Shown: piece by piece, positions 1-9,240 of the stretch
Layout: every line of letters starts with the position of its first letter
Numbering within the stretch: position 1 is the stretch's first letter
DNA from: Flavobacterium sp. Root186
Lineage (GTDB): Bacteria > Bacteroidota > Bacteroidia > Flavobacteriales > Flavobacteriaceae
NCBI RefSeq assembly: GCF_001428525.1
Contig: NZ_LMHW01000010.1
Coordinates: 1,009,853 to 1,073,852, forward strand
DNA length: 64,000 bases
Direction: 5' to 3'
The notes under the pieces: model-generated
Told to the model about the DNA's origin: nothing
What the model saw: the letters and a program-made list of their open reading frames with translations, nothing else
Databases searched by the model: none
Made by a program: the position numbers and the translations under genes

Positions 1-610
1 AATATCTAGTGTCTGCAGCAACAGAACTTGAAAACTCAAACTGAATACTCGAATTTGAATTCCTTTCGCATAAATCTTCTAAAGCGTAAATTAATCCAAA
101 ACGAACTAAAAGAGTAGGCACAAGATCATGCGAAATATCACGTAGAAGATCATGAACTTCTGATAAAATAGCTTTTGCTTTTTGAATTTCTTCAGATTGT
201 ATGTTGTTTTTGGTTGTAAAAACATTCAAATGTAATCCTGCAGAAGAGAGGAGTGAATTGATATTGTCATGTAAAAATGCCGCAATCTTTTTTTGTTCGG
301 TTTCCTGACTGTCAATCCCTGCATTTATTACATTAAGAAGGATTTTTTGTTTAGTGTCTTTTCGCTTAATTTTTTGCTTTAATTTATTGTTTTGATAAAC
401 GAGATAGAAAAGAAAAAATAAGATAACTATTAGAACAATAAAGAGACTTACAACTTTTTTATTCCGCAATTGTTCTGTTTTTCGTTGTCCTGAAATATAT
501 TTTTTTTCTAGTTTTACGATAGAATCTTTTAGAGTATTTTGCTGGCTGAAAACCCTGTCTCCATTAGAGATAAGTATAATAAGCAATATTAAAATTCTAA
601 TAAAAAACAT
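1..610 (-). CDS. Sensor histidine kinase, NarL/DegS-type (HisKA_3), N-terminal part
   Basis: Translated on the minus strand from the ATG at 610, the frame stays open to the window edge (203 codons), so the ATPase domain is missing. The N terminus reads MFFIRILILLIILIS with a signal-like hydrophobic run ending near FSQQ. A second hydrophobic segment lies around residues 50-68 (VVSLFIVLIVILFFLFYLVY), followed by a short coiled linker. The phospho-acceptor box is ETEQKKIAAFLHDNINSLLS, the HisKA_3 pattern with His in F-L-H-D. No large periplasmic sensor domain fits before the membrane helix, so sensing is cytoplasmic or through the short N-terminal segment. It lies 31 bp downstream of the response regulator at 642-1304 in the same orientation, so the two probably form one transcript. 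The ligand cannot be told from sequence. Confidence 0.9.
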   Translation of the reverse strand, partial: MFFIRILILLIILISNGDRVFSQQNTLKDSIVKLEKKYISGQRKTEQLRNKKVVSLFIVLIVILFFLFYLVYQNNKLKQKIKRKDTKQKILLNVINAGIDSQETEQKKIAAFLHDNINSLLSSAGLHLNVFTTKNNIQSEEIQKAKAILSEVHDLLRDISHDLVPTLLVRFGLIYALEDLCERNSNSSIQFEFSSSVAADTRY

Positions 611-641
611 ATTTAGTTATATTATCCTCTTGATTTTTACT

Positions 642-1304
642 TTATGGGTTTATTAAGTTGTTTTTTAAAGCATACTTTACAAGGCCAATTGTATTTTTTA
701 TATTTAGTTTTTTCATGATGTTTTTGCGATGTGTTTCGACAGTATTTATGCTAATGAAAAGCTGCTCGCTTATTTCTTTTCCGCTGTATTCTAAGCAGAT
801 TAGTGTTACAATCTCCATTTCTCTGGGACTTAGGATAGGACTTTCAGTATAAATATTCTTGCTCAATTTCGGATTGTTTTGAGAAAACATGCTAAAGATT
901 TTTTCCCTTACTGCATCAGAATAATATTCCTGGTCCTGATATACGGCATCAATAGCTTCAATGATATTCTCACCCGCACATTTTTTGGTTAAATAGCCTT
1001 TGGCTCCCAATTTCATTACTTCTTTAATGATTTTTAAATCATCGTAACTCGATAAAATAATCACTTTGCAGGGAAATCCTTTTTGACTAAATTCTTTCAA
1101 AACTTCAATACCATCTTTTTGCGGCATGCTAATGTCTAAAACTAAAATATCGGCCTGATCCAGTACCACGTCATCATGTATAGTGGTGCCGTTCAATGAA
1201 CTGCCGACAATTTCAAAATTTGGAACTGTCTGCAGTAAATTGGTAAGTCCATCAATAAGTACCTGATGATCATCAGCAAGGTGTATCTTTATTTTATCTG
1301 CCAT
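642..1304 (-). CDS. Response regulator, NarL/FixJ family
   Basis: This 220-aa protein has an N-terminal receiver domain (about residues 4-125) with acidic pocket D11/D12, phospho-acceptor D57 in the string LVLDISMPQKDG, and the conserved Lys in YLTKKCAG. A C-terminal LuxR-type helix-turn-helix (about 155-215) has the signature LSPREMEIVTL...SINTVETHRKNIMKKL. It acts as a DNA-binding output regulator phosphorylated by a partner kinase, almost certainly the HisKA_3 kinase encoded 31 bp downstream. Targets are unknown. The start ATG at 1304 fits the normal beginning of a receiver domain. Confidence 0.95.
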   Translation of the reverse strand: MADKIKIHLADDHQVLIDGLTNLLQTVPNFEIVGSSLNGTTIHDDVVLDQADILVLDISMPQKDGIEVLKEFSQKGFPCKVIILSSYDDLKIIKEVMKLGAKGYLTKKCAGENIIEAIDAVYQDQEYYSDAVREKIFSMFSQNNPKLSKNIYTESPILSPREMEIVTLICLEYSGKEISEQLFISINTVETHRKNIMKKLNIKNTIGLVKYALKNNLINP

Positions 1305-1401
1305 AATTTAGAACAAAAATGCAAATTTATGAAAAAATTATCTTACAAAACTGATTTTTAAAAATGATTTCAGATCTCACATTTTATAGTGAAAATTAAG
1401 C

Positions 1402-1430
1402 ACAAAAAAACCCGAATATAAATTCGGGTT
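1402..1430 (-). terminator. Intrinsic terminator of the DUF4293 gene
   Basis: Perfect 9-bp arms AACCCGAAT/ATTCGGGTT (1409-1417 and 1422-1430) with loop ATAA are followed, on the minus strand, by a run of seven T. It sits 32 bp beyond the stop codon of the gene at 1462-1878 and also insulates the response regulator downstream. Confidence 0.85.
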
Positions 1431-1461
1431 CTCTTCGCACAAAAAAATTAAGTTTATAGGT

Positions 1462-1878
1462 TTATCTCAAACGATCTACAGATTTTACAAGATCTTCGTC
1501 CTTCTTGATGGCCTTATTAGCAAGAACTAATAACACGATAGCAACAATTGGAAGAAACATCCCAATACCTTTCTCCGATACAACTGTAGTTGTATCTCCA
1601 GATAAATTTAGAGAGCGGTATACAAATAATCCTAATAAAATTAAATTTAATATTATGTTCAGTCTGTTCATCACGAACTGATTTTGTCTCTTTTTGTATG
1701 ATATAATACTAATAATCGTAAGCATTGTGCTTAAACCTAGTAAAATAGTATAAAACTGGTCTTGCATAAAATAAAAAGCTTTTCCAGTATTTAATGTCCA
1801 AAGCGGCATAAAAAACATTAAAACCCCTGTAACAACAAAGGTAAGAATTAGATATACGGTTTGAATTCTTTGTATCAT
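1462..1878 (-). CDS. DUF4293-type small membrane protein
   Basis: This 138-aa protein starts MIQRIQTVYLILTF and has four hydrophobic segments (about residues 8-27, 38-58, 68-87 and 100-118), ending in a charged tail. The N-terminal IQRIQTVYL plus four-helix layout is typical of the Bacteroidota DUF4293 family, which has no established function. It is divergent from rho across a 184-bp spacer, an arrangement I recall as common in flavobacteria. It has its own terminator. Confidence 0.8.
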   Translation of the reverse strand: MIQRIQTVYLILTFVVTGVLMFFMPLWTLNTGKAFYFMQDQFYTILLGLSTMLTIISIISYKKRQNQFVMNRLNIILNLILLGLFVYRSLNLSGDTTTVVSEKGIGMFLPIVAIVLLVLANKAIKKDEDLVKSVDRLR

Positions 1879-2062
1879 GATCTAAAATTGTTTTACAAAA
1901 ATATATTTTCTTTTTTTAAAATACTATTGTATGATTAAATTTTATTCGTATTATTGCATCATAATACCGTAAGCACTTCATACTGCGGGCAATTGAAAAA
2001 AAATATCTACCTATTCTTTTTACAGTATTTCCTTTAAAATAATTAAATTCATAGAACAATTC

Positions 2063-3856
2063 ATGTTTGATATTTCTGCATTAAAAGAAATGAAGCTTTC
2101 TGAGCTTCAAGAAATAGCTAAGTTAGCTAAAACTATAAAGATTAATGGCGTTAAAAAAGACAATCTGATTACTCAGATATTAGCGCACCAGGAGGCGGCA
2201 TCAGCACCGCCTGCAGAAACTATTGCGGAAAAGGAAGTAAATAATGACAAGCCAAAAAGAGCACGAATTGCTCCGGTTAAGAAAACAGTCAATAAAAACA
2301 CTCCTGTTCTTGAATTTGATAGTGTAGAGGAGGCTCCAAAGGAAATTGAAACTCCTGCGGCTGTAGAAGAAAAGCAGACCGTAGAAGCTGAAGAAGCTGC
2401 CGAAAGTAAAACTCCAGAGAAAAAAGGACCTAAAATTGTAAAATTCAATAAGTCAGCTTATGAAAAAAAGGTCGCTCTGCAAAAGGAAAAAGAAGTTGTT
2501 AAAGAAGTAGTTTCTACTGAAGAAGTTACAGAAAATGAGACAACAGCACCAGTTGCTGAAAAAACTGAAAATACTGCACCGGTTAAAAAGATTAATCCTA
2601 ATCAGAATAAAAACCAAAATCCAAACCAGAACCCGAATCAAAACCCAAACCCAAATCAAAATGGGAACGGAAATAACGGGAATCAAAACCAGAACCATAA
2701 AAACAAAAAGAATAATAATTTCAGAGATTCAGATTTTGAATTCGACGGAATTATCGAAAGTGAAGGTGTTCTTGAAATGATGCCTGACGGTTACGGATTT
2801 TTGCGTTCTTCTGATTACAATTATTTAGCTTCACCGGATGATATTTATTTATCAACTTCACAAATCAGATTATTTGGTTTAAAAACCGGAGACACTGTAA
2901 AAGGTGTGGTTCGCCCTCCAAAAGAAGGCGAGAAATTTTTCCCTCTTGTTCGTGTATTAAAAATTAATGGACATGATCCTCAGGTTGTTCGTGACAGAGT
3001 TTCTTTTGAACACCTGACCCCAGTTTTTCCTTCTGAAAAATTCAAATTAGCCGAAAAAGGCAGTTCTGTATCTACCCGTATTATCGATTTGTTTTCTCCT
3101 ATTGGAAAAGGACAGCGTGGAATGATCGTTGCACAGCCAAAAACGGGTAAAACAATGCTTTTAAAAGACATTGCAAACGCAATTGCGGCTAACCATCCAG
3201 AAGTTTATTTGATTGTTCTTTTGATAGATGAACGCCCTGAAGAGGTTACAGATATGCAAAGAAGTGTTCGTGGTGAAGTTATTGCATCAACTTTTGACAG
3301 AGAACCGCAAGAACACGTGAAAATTGCCAATATCGTTCTTGAAAAAGCAAAACGTTTGGTTGAATGCGGACACGATGTTGTTATTCTTTTAGATTCGATT
3401 ACACGTTTAGCACGTGCTTATAATACAGTTCAGCCAGCATCTGGAAAAGTGTTAAGTGGAGGTGTTGATGCGAATGCATTACAAAAGCCAAAACGTTTCT
3501 TTGGAGCAGCAAGAAATGTTGAAAACGGTGGTTCGTTAAGTATCATCGCAACGGCATTGACGGAAACAGGTTCTAAAATGGATGAGGTTATCTTTGAAGA
3601 GTTTAAAGGAACCGGTAACATGGAGCTTCAGCTGGATCGTAAAATTGCCAACAAACGTATTTTCCCTGCAATCGATCTTACTTCTTCAAGTACACGTCGC
3701 GACGATTTATTACTTGACGAAAAAACTTTACAAAGAATGTGGATCATGCGTAAATATCTATCTGATATGAACCCTGTAGAATCTATGGATTTTGTAAACG
3801 ACCGTTTCAAGAAAACGAAAAATAATGAAGAGTTTTTGATTTCTATGAATGACTAG
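2063..3856 (+). CDS. rho: Transcription termination factor Rho with Asn-rich insert
   Basis: This hexameric RNA helicase/ATPase ends transcription. The 597 aa are much longer than E. coli Rho (419 aa). An N-terminal SAP-like Rho_N region (1-43) is followed by a 180-residue charged low-complexity stretch. Within it, residues 178-219 are almost pure Asn/Gln/Pro (NPNQNPNQN repeats). The RNA-binding cold-shock-like domain follows (about 227-305, with PDGYGFLRS), then the RecA-like ATPase with Walker A AQPKTGKT (357-364), Walker B VVILLDS and the Q-loop region FGAARN. Inserts of this kind are usual in Bacteroidota Rho, and a disordered region of Bacteroides Rho is reported to drive condensate formation; whether that holds here is inference. 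The shared bidirectional terminator at 3941-3973 follows the stop. Confidence 0.98.
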   Translation: MFDISALKEMKLSELQEIAKLAKTIKINGVKKDNLITQILAHQEAASAPPAETIAEKEVNNDKPKRARIAPVKKTVNKNTPVLEFDSVEEAPKEIETPAAVEEKQTVEAEEAAESKTPEKKGPKIVKFNKSAYEKKVALQKEKEVVKEVVSTEEVTENETTAPVAEKTENTAPVKKINPNQNKNQNPNQNPNQNPNPNQNGNGNNGNQNQNHKNKKNNNFRDSDFEFDGIIESEGVLEMMPDGYGFLRSSDYNYLASPDDIYLSTSQIRLFGLKTGDTVKGVVRPPKEGEKFFPLVRVLKINGHDPQVVRDRVSFEHLTPVFPSEKFKLAEKGSSVSTRIIDLFSPIGKGQRGMIVAQPKTGKTMLLKDIANAIAANHPEVYLIVLLIDERPEEVTDMQRSVRGEVIASTFDREPQEHVKIANIVLEKAKRLVECGHDVVILLDSITRLARAYNTVQPASGKVLSGGVDANALQKPKRFFGAARNVENGGSLSIIATALTETGSKMDEVIFEEFKGTGNMELQLDRKIANKRIFPAIDLTSSSTRRDDLLLDEKTLQRMWIMRKYLSDMNPVESMDFVNDRFKKTKNNEEFLISMND

Positions 3857-3940
3857 AGGAAGGTGCAAAGGTTCAGAGGTTCAAAGGTTCAAAGTTGCAA
3901 AGGTTTTTTGAGACTCTAACCTAAATAAAAATATATAAAT

Positions 3941-3973
3941 AAAAAAAGGATAAGCTTAGCTTATCCTTTTTTT
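3941..3973. terminator. Bidirectional intrinsic terminator between rho and the M28 gene
   Basis: Perfect 15-bp arms (3941-3955 and 3959-3973), core GGATAAGC/GCTTATCC, loop TTA, with A7 on one flank and T7 on the other, so it works on either strand. It lies between two convergent genes. It is itself flanked by short GGTTCAAAGG-like repeats at 3866-3905 and inverted copies at 3985-4027. Confidence 0.9.
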
Positions 3974-4027
3974 ATGATTAAAGTTTCAAAAACCTCTGAA
4001 CCTTTGCTACTTTGAGCCTCTGACCCT

Positions 4028-5050
4028 TTATTTGATAGGTTTATCAACCACTGGTCTATTCTCTCTATTAGCTAATTCCCACGCCAGTACAAAAGCCAGT
4101 TTTGTTCTTTTGGTTAAAGCGTCGTATTCGATTTTTTGAGGTTCGTCGCCTTTTCCGTGGTAATCTTCGTGAACTCCGTTGAAGAAGAAAATTGCCGGAA
4201 TGCCATGTTTTGCGAAGTTATAATGATCAGAACGCTCATAAAAGTGATTTGGATCTGCTGGATCATTAAATTTAAAATCTAAGTCCATTTTGATGTATTT
4301 TTCATTTTGAGCCACAACTGCATTGTGTAAGTCAGATGATAATCTGTCGGCTCCAATTACATAAACATAATTGTTTGTATTTGCATGTTCAACATCACGA
4401 CGTCCAATCATATCAATATTAATGTCTGATATAGTGTTTGCAATTGGAAACAAAGGATTTTCAGAATAAAAACGAGATCCATGTAAACCATGTTCTTCAC
4501 CTGTTACGTGTAAAAACAAAATTGAACGTTTTGGCCCGTGACCTTGTTTTTTAGCTTTAGCAAAAGCTTTTGCCATTTCAATAACAGCAACAGTTCCAGA
4601 ACCATCATCATCAGCTCCGTTATAAACTTCACCATCTTTAATTCCAACGTGATCGTAGTGGGCTGAAATTACCAAAACTTCATCAGGTTTTTCAGAACCT
4701 TCGATGAAAGCCCAAATATTCTCAGAATCAGGAAGGTTTTGGTTGCGTTTTGCATTTAAATACGATGCAGGAATATGCTGGTAATAATCTGACGCACCTT
4801 TTGGAAAAGATACACCACTTTTTTTGTATTGCTCGATCATATAAAGACCTGCTTTTTTCTGCCCTGCAGATCCGGTTTCACGGCCTTGCATTTCATCAGA
4901 AGCAACAGTATAAAGCATTTTCTTAAGGTCTTTTTCAGAGATAAGTTTCACGTATTTGGTTGGGTCTGAATTATCCTTAGAAGCAACAGACTGCGCATTT
5001 TTACATGAAAATGCAGAAGCAATTAATAATAGAATTACAATTTTTTTCAT
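4028..5050 (-). CDS. M28-family zinc metallopeptidase, lipoprotein
   Basis: This 340-aa protein begins with a lipoprotein signal peptide (MKKIVILLLIASAFSC, Cys16 as lipid anchor), so it is probably tethered to the outer or inner membrane. The M28 zinc site is visible as SAHYDHVG (H131, D133), NGADDDGSG (D147), the catalytic pair in VTGEEHGLHGS and the late Asp in INIDMIGRRD. It is predicted to be an aminopeptidase releasing N-terminal residues from imported or secreted peptides. It lies 9 bp downstream of the DUF3667 gene and shares its transcript. It is a paralogue of the longer M28 peptidase at 10105-11604 but lacks that protein's PA insert. Confidence 0.93.
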   Translation of the reverse strand: MKKIVILLLIASAFSCKNAQSVASKDNSDPTKYVKLISEKDLKKMLYTVASDEMQGRETGSAGQKKAGLYMIEQYKKSGVSFPKGASDYYQHIPASYLNAKRNQNLPDSENIWAFIEGSEKPDEVLVISAHYDHVGIKDGEVYNGADDDGSGTVAVIEMAKAFAKAKKQGHGPKRSILFLHVTGEEHGLHGSRFYSENPLFPIANTISDINIDMIGRRDVEHANTNNYVYVIGADRLSSDLHNAVVAQNEKYIKMDLDFKFNDPADPNHFYERSDHYNFAKHGIPAIFFFNGVHEDYHGKGDEPQKIEYDALTKRTKLAFVLAWELANRENRPVVDKPIK

Positions 5051-5059
5051 TATAGTATA

Positions 5060-6028
5060 TTAGTGTAAATTGATAAATGTGTATAAAACATAAAATGTTA
5101 GTAAAAATAGAATAAAAAAGAAGTTAATAAAGAATAACATTACGCTTTTAACAAACGATACTATTCTGCTTTCTCCATAAAAACGATGGTGCGCGGGATA
5201 AAAATAATAACACATCCAAATTGTGCCGGCAACATTCACTATGCTCGCAATGAAGCTGATTGGATTGTTTTCTCCAAATAATCCAACGACTCTTTCTACG
5301 ATAAACATAATAAGGAAAATAAGGAGTAAAAAAGAGAAATAATGCAGGGTGAAAATCCCGTGATCAAAATAATACCATTTCTTTTTGTTATGGAAAATCC
5401 AGAGAAAGAAAGCAAAAAACGGCATTATTATAAATAGGATTTTGGGAATATTATGAAAAAACGATTCAATAAATTTTTCTACAATTTCCCTTTTGGTATT
5501 GTTTTCTGTAACATGAACTGATTTTTCATAAAGCCAGTATTGAAGTTCTGAAAGTTTTTCATCTTCTTTACCATATTTTTGAATCGAATCGATTTCTTTC
5601 ATCGATTTTAATTCAAAATGCGTTTTGTACTTGCTTTTAACACCATTTTTATCCTGATTAATAAGTGATGTAGAAATTTCTTTTTCACCTTTATTAATTT
5701 GATTGCTTACTTTACTTGGAAATATTGCAATTAGTAAAAAAGTAATAAAACTGATGAAAATATAAAGACGAACCGGTGCCAGATAAGATAATCTTTTTCC
5801 AGAAAGATATTCTTTTGTTAGCGTTGCCGGTTTGAAAAGAAGGTTTCGTATTGTTTTCCAGAAAGCATTTTCATAATGCGTTAAATCTTCAAAGAAGTGA
5901 ATAAACAAATGATGAAATGTTTTCCTGGAATCTGAATTTTCCTGTCCGCAGTTTGGACAAAATTTTTGCTCAACAACATGCCTGCAGTTTAAACAGGTTT
6001 TGTCTTCTCTAATCTTGTTGTGTGACAT
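5060..6028 (-). CDS. DUF3667 membrane protein with N-terminal zinc ribbon
   Basis: The 322-aa protein opens with a zinc-ribbon motif CLNCRHVVEQKFCPNCG, followed by the family signature FEDLTHYENAFWKTIRNLLFKPATLTKEYLSGKR. Then come about five hydrophobic segments, with a charged extracytoplasmic or cytoplasmic loop at about 115-185 between the first and second. This is the DUF3667 family, frequent in Bacteroidota and of unknown function. It is first in a two-gene unit with the M28 lipoprotein peptidase (9-bp gap). The spacer upstream (6029-6167) holds no gene, only a degenerate ACGGATTTGCG/TCTGCGTG repeat. Confidence 0.85.
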   Translation of the reverse strand: MSHNKIREDKTCLNCRHVVEQKFCPNCGQENSDSRKTFHHLFIHFFEDLTHYENAFWKTIRNLLFKPATLTKEYLSGKRLSYLAPVRLYIFISFITFLLIAIFPSKVSNQINKGEKEISTSLINQDKNGVKSKYKTHFELKSMKEIDSIQKYGKEDEKLSELQYWLYEKSVHVTENNTKREIVEKFIESFFHNIPKILFIIMPFFAFFLWIFHNKKKWYYFDHGIFTLHYFSFLLLIFLIMFIVERVVGLFGENNPISFIASIVNVAGTIWMCYYFYPAHHRFYGESRIVSFVKSVMLFFINFFFILFLLTFYVLYTFINLH

Positions 6029-6167
6029 TGGTTATTTTTGGTTGGTTTTATTTTGGTTATTGTTTTGCCCACAGATTAATACGGGTTAAACGGATTTGCG
6101 AGAATTAATTTTGTTACAATCAGTGTCAATCCGTTCAATCAGCGTCATCTGCGTGCGATAAAAAGTA

Positions 6168-6941
6168 TTATTTTTTAAGGACTTCGTTCAGAAAAAGCTG
6201 TAAATGCTCAAAAGATCTTTTTGCAGCAACGGTGTTGTAAGCTGCACCTTTAGAATTATCGTTTCCGGCTTCGGGATTTGTAAACGAGTGTACTGAATTG
6301 GCATAATAAATCATTTGCCAGTCGGCTTTTGAATCGCGCATTTCCTGCTGAAATGATGCAATTTCTTCTTTTGGAACAAACGGATCATCTGCTCCGTGAC
6401 AAATTAAAACTTTAGCTGAGGCTGGCTCTGTTTTTCGGGCAGCATCTTTACCTAAACCGCCATGAAAAGAAGCAATTCCTTTTACGTTAAGATGTCCACG
6501 AACAGCTTCAAGAACCCCGGTTCCTCCAAAACAATAACCAATAGCAACAATATTATCAGCATTTGCTCCGGATTTTACTAATTCCTGCAGAGCTGCGTTA
6601 ATTCGTTTTTGATAAGCTTCGTAATTTGTTTTATAAAAACCAGCTTGTTTTCCAGCTTCAGAAGTGTTTGTTGGATAATTTCCTTCGCCATAAATATCAG
6701 CTATGAAAACATGATAACCCAATTTAGATAATTCTTCGGCAATTCCTTTTGAAGCATTATCAATTCCTAACCAGGCTGGTAAAAGTAAGATTCCGGGATT
6801 ATTAGCGCTTTTTTTAGCAGATTTTATAAATAAACCATTCAATGTCTGGTTTCCTTCAGAATATTTTACGGGTTTTAATTGTGCATTCATAGTAGTTGAA
6901 AACAATATTACAGTAAAAATAAGGGTAGCTAAATTTTTCAT
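6168..6941 (-). CDS. Secreted dienelactone hydrolase family protein
   Basis: This 257-aa alpha/beta hydrolase has a Sec signal peptide (MKNLATLIFTVILFSTTMNAQ). The dienelactone-hydrolase catalytic triad is visible: Cys137 in AIGYCFGGTG (Cys nucleophile as in true dienelactone hydrolases), Asp in CHGADDPFVP and His in NSVHSFTNP. The natural substrate is unknown; in Bacteroidota these are general periplasmic ester or lactone hydrolases. It is probably transcribed alone, since the terminator at 6983-7014 separates it from the acylase gene upstream. Confidence 0.9.
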   Translation of the reverse strand: MKNLATLIFTVILFSTTMNAQLKPVKYSEGNQTLNGLFIKSAKKSANNPGILLLPAWLGIDNASKGIAEELSKLGYHVFIADIYGEGNYPTNTSEAGKQAGFYKTNYEAYQKRINAALQELVKSGANADNIVAIGYCFGGTGVLEAVRGHLNVKGIASFHGGLGKDAARKTEPASAKVLICHGADDPFVPKEEIASFQQEMRDSKADWQMIYYANSVHSFTNPEAGNDNSKGAAYNTVAAKRSFEHLQLFLNEVLKK

Positions 6942-6982
6942 TTTTTTACAATTTTTAACAAATATCAGAAATATTATGTTAC

Positions 6983-7014
6983 AAAAAAACCTCGTGAGCT
7001 ATTTCACGAGGTTT
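6983..7014 (-). terminator. Intrinsic terminator of the Lrp-peptidase-acylase run
   Basis: Perfect 11-bp arms AAACCTCGTGA/TCACGAGGTTT (6987-6997 and 7004-7014) with loop GCTATT and a minus-strand T-run, 26 bp past the acylase stop codon. Confidence 0.88.
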
Positions 7015-7039
7015 ATTTAACATATTTTGTCGGCCAAAA

Positions 7040-9238
7040 TTATTTTCCGGGATGATAGGTTCGTTCGGCATTTTTCAGAACGTCTTCTTTATAAAACAAA
7101 ACATCTTTAAATTGCCCGTTTCGATACATTTCTGCCTGATCTGTAAAATGCTTTGAATTGGCGTCGCCGCTGTTTCCGCCGGCTAATAATGATTTTGCTT
7201 TTATTTTTGAGCCAAATTCAACAGCGCATACAAAACTGTTCCCGTTGTAACCGTATCGTTTTTTAGAATTATTTTGATAATTAGCTTTAAAAGAAGGTAA
7301 ACTTCCCCAGGAACCAGGGCCAAAACCAATTGGTAAACTCGGTTTGTTATCATCATATTTTAAATCAATATCGCCGCTTGAACGCTGAAAACGATTGACT
7401 TCACCCCAACCCGTTTTCCAGCTTCCCCATTTTGAGTTAAGTTCTTTTATAACAGTTTGCAGCTGCGGAATCATTTGTGCTGCAGTCGCGTTTTTTGCAA
7501 AGTTTTTAGTGTTTTCAACCTGGTCTAATTCTCCTTCATCAATGTAAGCTTTTTGAATAATGGGATCTAATTTATAAGCCCATTCAACAGCTAAAGTTGT
7601 GGCAACAGAATTTTCTTTGGCATAATAATCCCAATTTTTAAGAATTGAAATAGGTTCAGCTAATTCTGAATATTCTACAGATTCTGGTTTTATGTTTTTC
7701 TCGAAAACGGCAATCAAACTCGGAATCAATATTTCAAAAATGGACAATTTAGAATCATAACCATTGGAAATAACTTTATCTAAAGTATATTTTTCACCTT
7801 TACTGAAAATTCTAACGGCATTTACGCCTCTGAAATTTTCTCCATCAGGAGCCATATACGGAATATAATTTTCTTTTTTTGGGCTATTATTTCCTGCGAC
7901 AGAAAATGGAGTTGAGTTGCAGTTTTGAAGCCAGCCATTTGTTGGATTGTACAAATGAACTGTTTCATTAACATCATGAAGACCTTTCCATTGTGTTGAA
8001 GAAATCGAGCCATCGACAACTTTTGACCAATTCAAAGTTTTGTCACGAATTGGAATAAAATTACCGTGCCAATACGCAATATTTCCTTTACTGTCAGCAT
8101 AAACAGTATTGTTAGAGGTATTGGCTTTTAAATCCATTGCTTTTTTGTAATCATCAAAATTGGCCGCTTTTGTTCTAATCCAGCTCTGAATCAAACTGTT
8201 CATCGAACGATTGTTTGATTTTAGACTGATCCATTTTCCGTCCCGTTTAGCCATTATTGGACCATTGTTTGTGAAATAGGTTTTAAATTTCTTTGGAATT
8301 AGTTTTCCTTTTTCCAGATATTTTATCGTGATTTCTTTTTCAATAACAGGTAAAAGCTTAGTGTCGAATTCGTAGAAAAGTTTACCGTTTTTATTGATGA
8401 TTTTTTCAGCATACATATCGGCAACATCAACATTTGAAGAAGTGTGCATCCAGCCACAATTTTCATTAAAACCTTGATAAACAAAAAACTGCCCCCAGGT
8501 TACGGCACCGTAAACATTTAAACCTTCTTCGCTTGTAACCTGAACTTCGGGTCTAAAATAAAAAGTCGTATGCGGATTAATGTATAAAATAGCATTTCCA
8601 CTTTCTGTTTTTGATGGAGCGAAGGCAAAACCGTTTGATCCGGTTTGTACATATTTTTCTCTTTCTACATACGCCACCTTGTCAGTGTTTCCAGAATAAA
8701 AAGCTTTTAATTCTCCAGTCGAAAGATCTGCGGTACTAATAGCTCCAATACTTCCGTCTGTCCAAAGCAGTGGAAACCACGGTTCAAAATGCGTTAAAAG
8801 TGCAGGTTTTACTTCCGGATGTTTGTAGAGGTAAAAGTTGATTGCATCGGCATAACTGTTTAAAAGTTTTTTAAGCCAGTCGGGCGCTTTTTTATAATCT
8901 GCTTTTGCTTCATCGACGTCAATTAAAAGTTTAATTTCTAAATCATTATATAAAACAGATTCACCTTTTATTTCAGAAAGGCGTCCTAGCTTTTCTACAT
9001 AATTCATTTCTATTCTTTTAAAATCATCTTCGCATTGTGCATACAATAATCCAAAAACAGCATCAGCATCAGTTTTTCCGTAAACGTGCGGAATTCCCCA
9101 ATTATCACGGATAATCGTAATTTTTTCTGCCAGTTTTTCTAATCGGTTAATTTCTTTTGTGCTTATTTTTTGTGCCGAAAGATGAAAACTAAAACAAATT
9201 AAAAGAGTTATTTTTATGATTTTAGAATATTGAAACAT
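7040..9238 (-). CDS. Penicillin acylase family Ntn-hydrolase
   Basis: The 732-aa precursor starts with a signal peptide (MFQYSKIIKITLLICFSFHLSAQ). The alpha-subunit region carries IIRDNWGIPHVYGKTDADAVFGLLYAQCEDDF, typical of the family. The autocatalytic processing site is TG-SNGFAFAPSK, with Ser201 becoming the N-terminal nucleophile of the beta chain, and NPHTTF follows as usual. Family members hydrolyse amide bonds of acylated amino compounds such as beta-lactams and acyl-homoserine lactones; substrate choice cannot be read from sequence. Context suggests peptide or amino-acid amide catabolism: the stop of the S51 peptidase gene is 2 bp upstream and the run starts with an Lrp-type regulator. 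Confidence 0.92.
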   Translation of the reverse strand: MFQYSKIIKITLLICFSFHLSAQKISTKEINRLEKLAEKITIIRDNWGIPHVYGKTDADAVFGLLYAQCEDDFKRIEMNYVEKLGRLSEIKGESVLYNDLEIKLLIDVDEAKADYKKAPDWLKKLLNSYADAINFYLYKHPEVKPALLTHFEPWFPLLWTDGSIGAISTADLSTGELKAFYSGNTDKVAYVEREKYVQTGSNGFAFAPSKTESGNAILYINPHTTFYFRPEVQVTSEEGLNVYGAVTWGQFFVYQGFNENCGWMHTSSNVDVADMYAEKIINKNGKLFYEFDTKLLPVIEKEITIKYLEKGKLIPKKFKTYFTNNGPIMAKRDGKWISLKSNNRSMNSLIQSWIRTKAANFDDYKKAMDLKANTSNNTVYADSKGNIAYWHGNFIPIRDKTLNWSKVVDGSISSTQWKGLHDVNETVHLYNPTNGWLQNCNSTPFSVAGNNSPKKENYIPYMAPDGENFRGVNAVRIFSKGEKYTLDKVISNGYDSKLSIFEILIPSLIAVFEKNIKPESVEYSELAEPISILKNWDYYAKENSVATTLAVEWAYKLDPIIQKAYIDEGELDQVENTKNFAKNATAAQMIPQLQTVIKELNSKWGSWKTGWGEVNRFQRSSGDIDLKYDDNKPSLPIGFGPGSWGSLPSFKANYQNNSKKRYGYNGNSFVCAVEFGSKIKAKSLLAGGNSGDANSKHFTDQAEMYRNGQFKDVLFYKEDVLKNAERTYHPGK

Positions 9239-9240
9239 GC

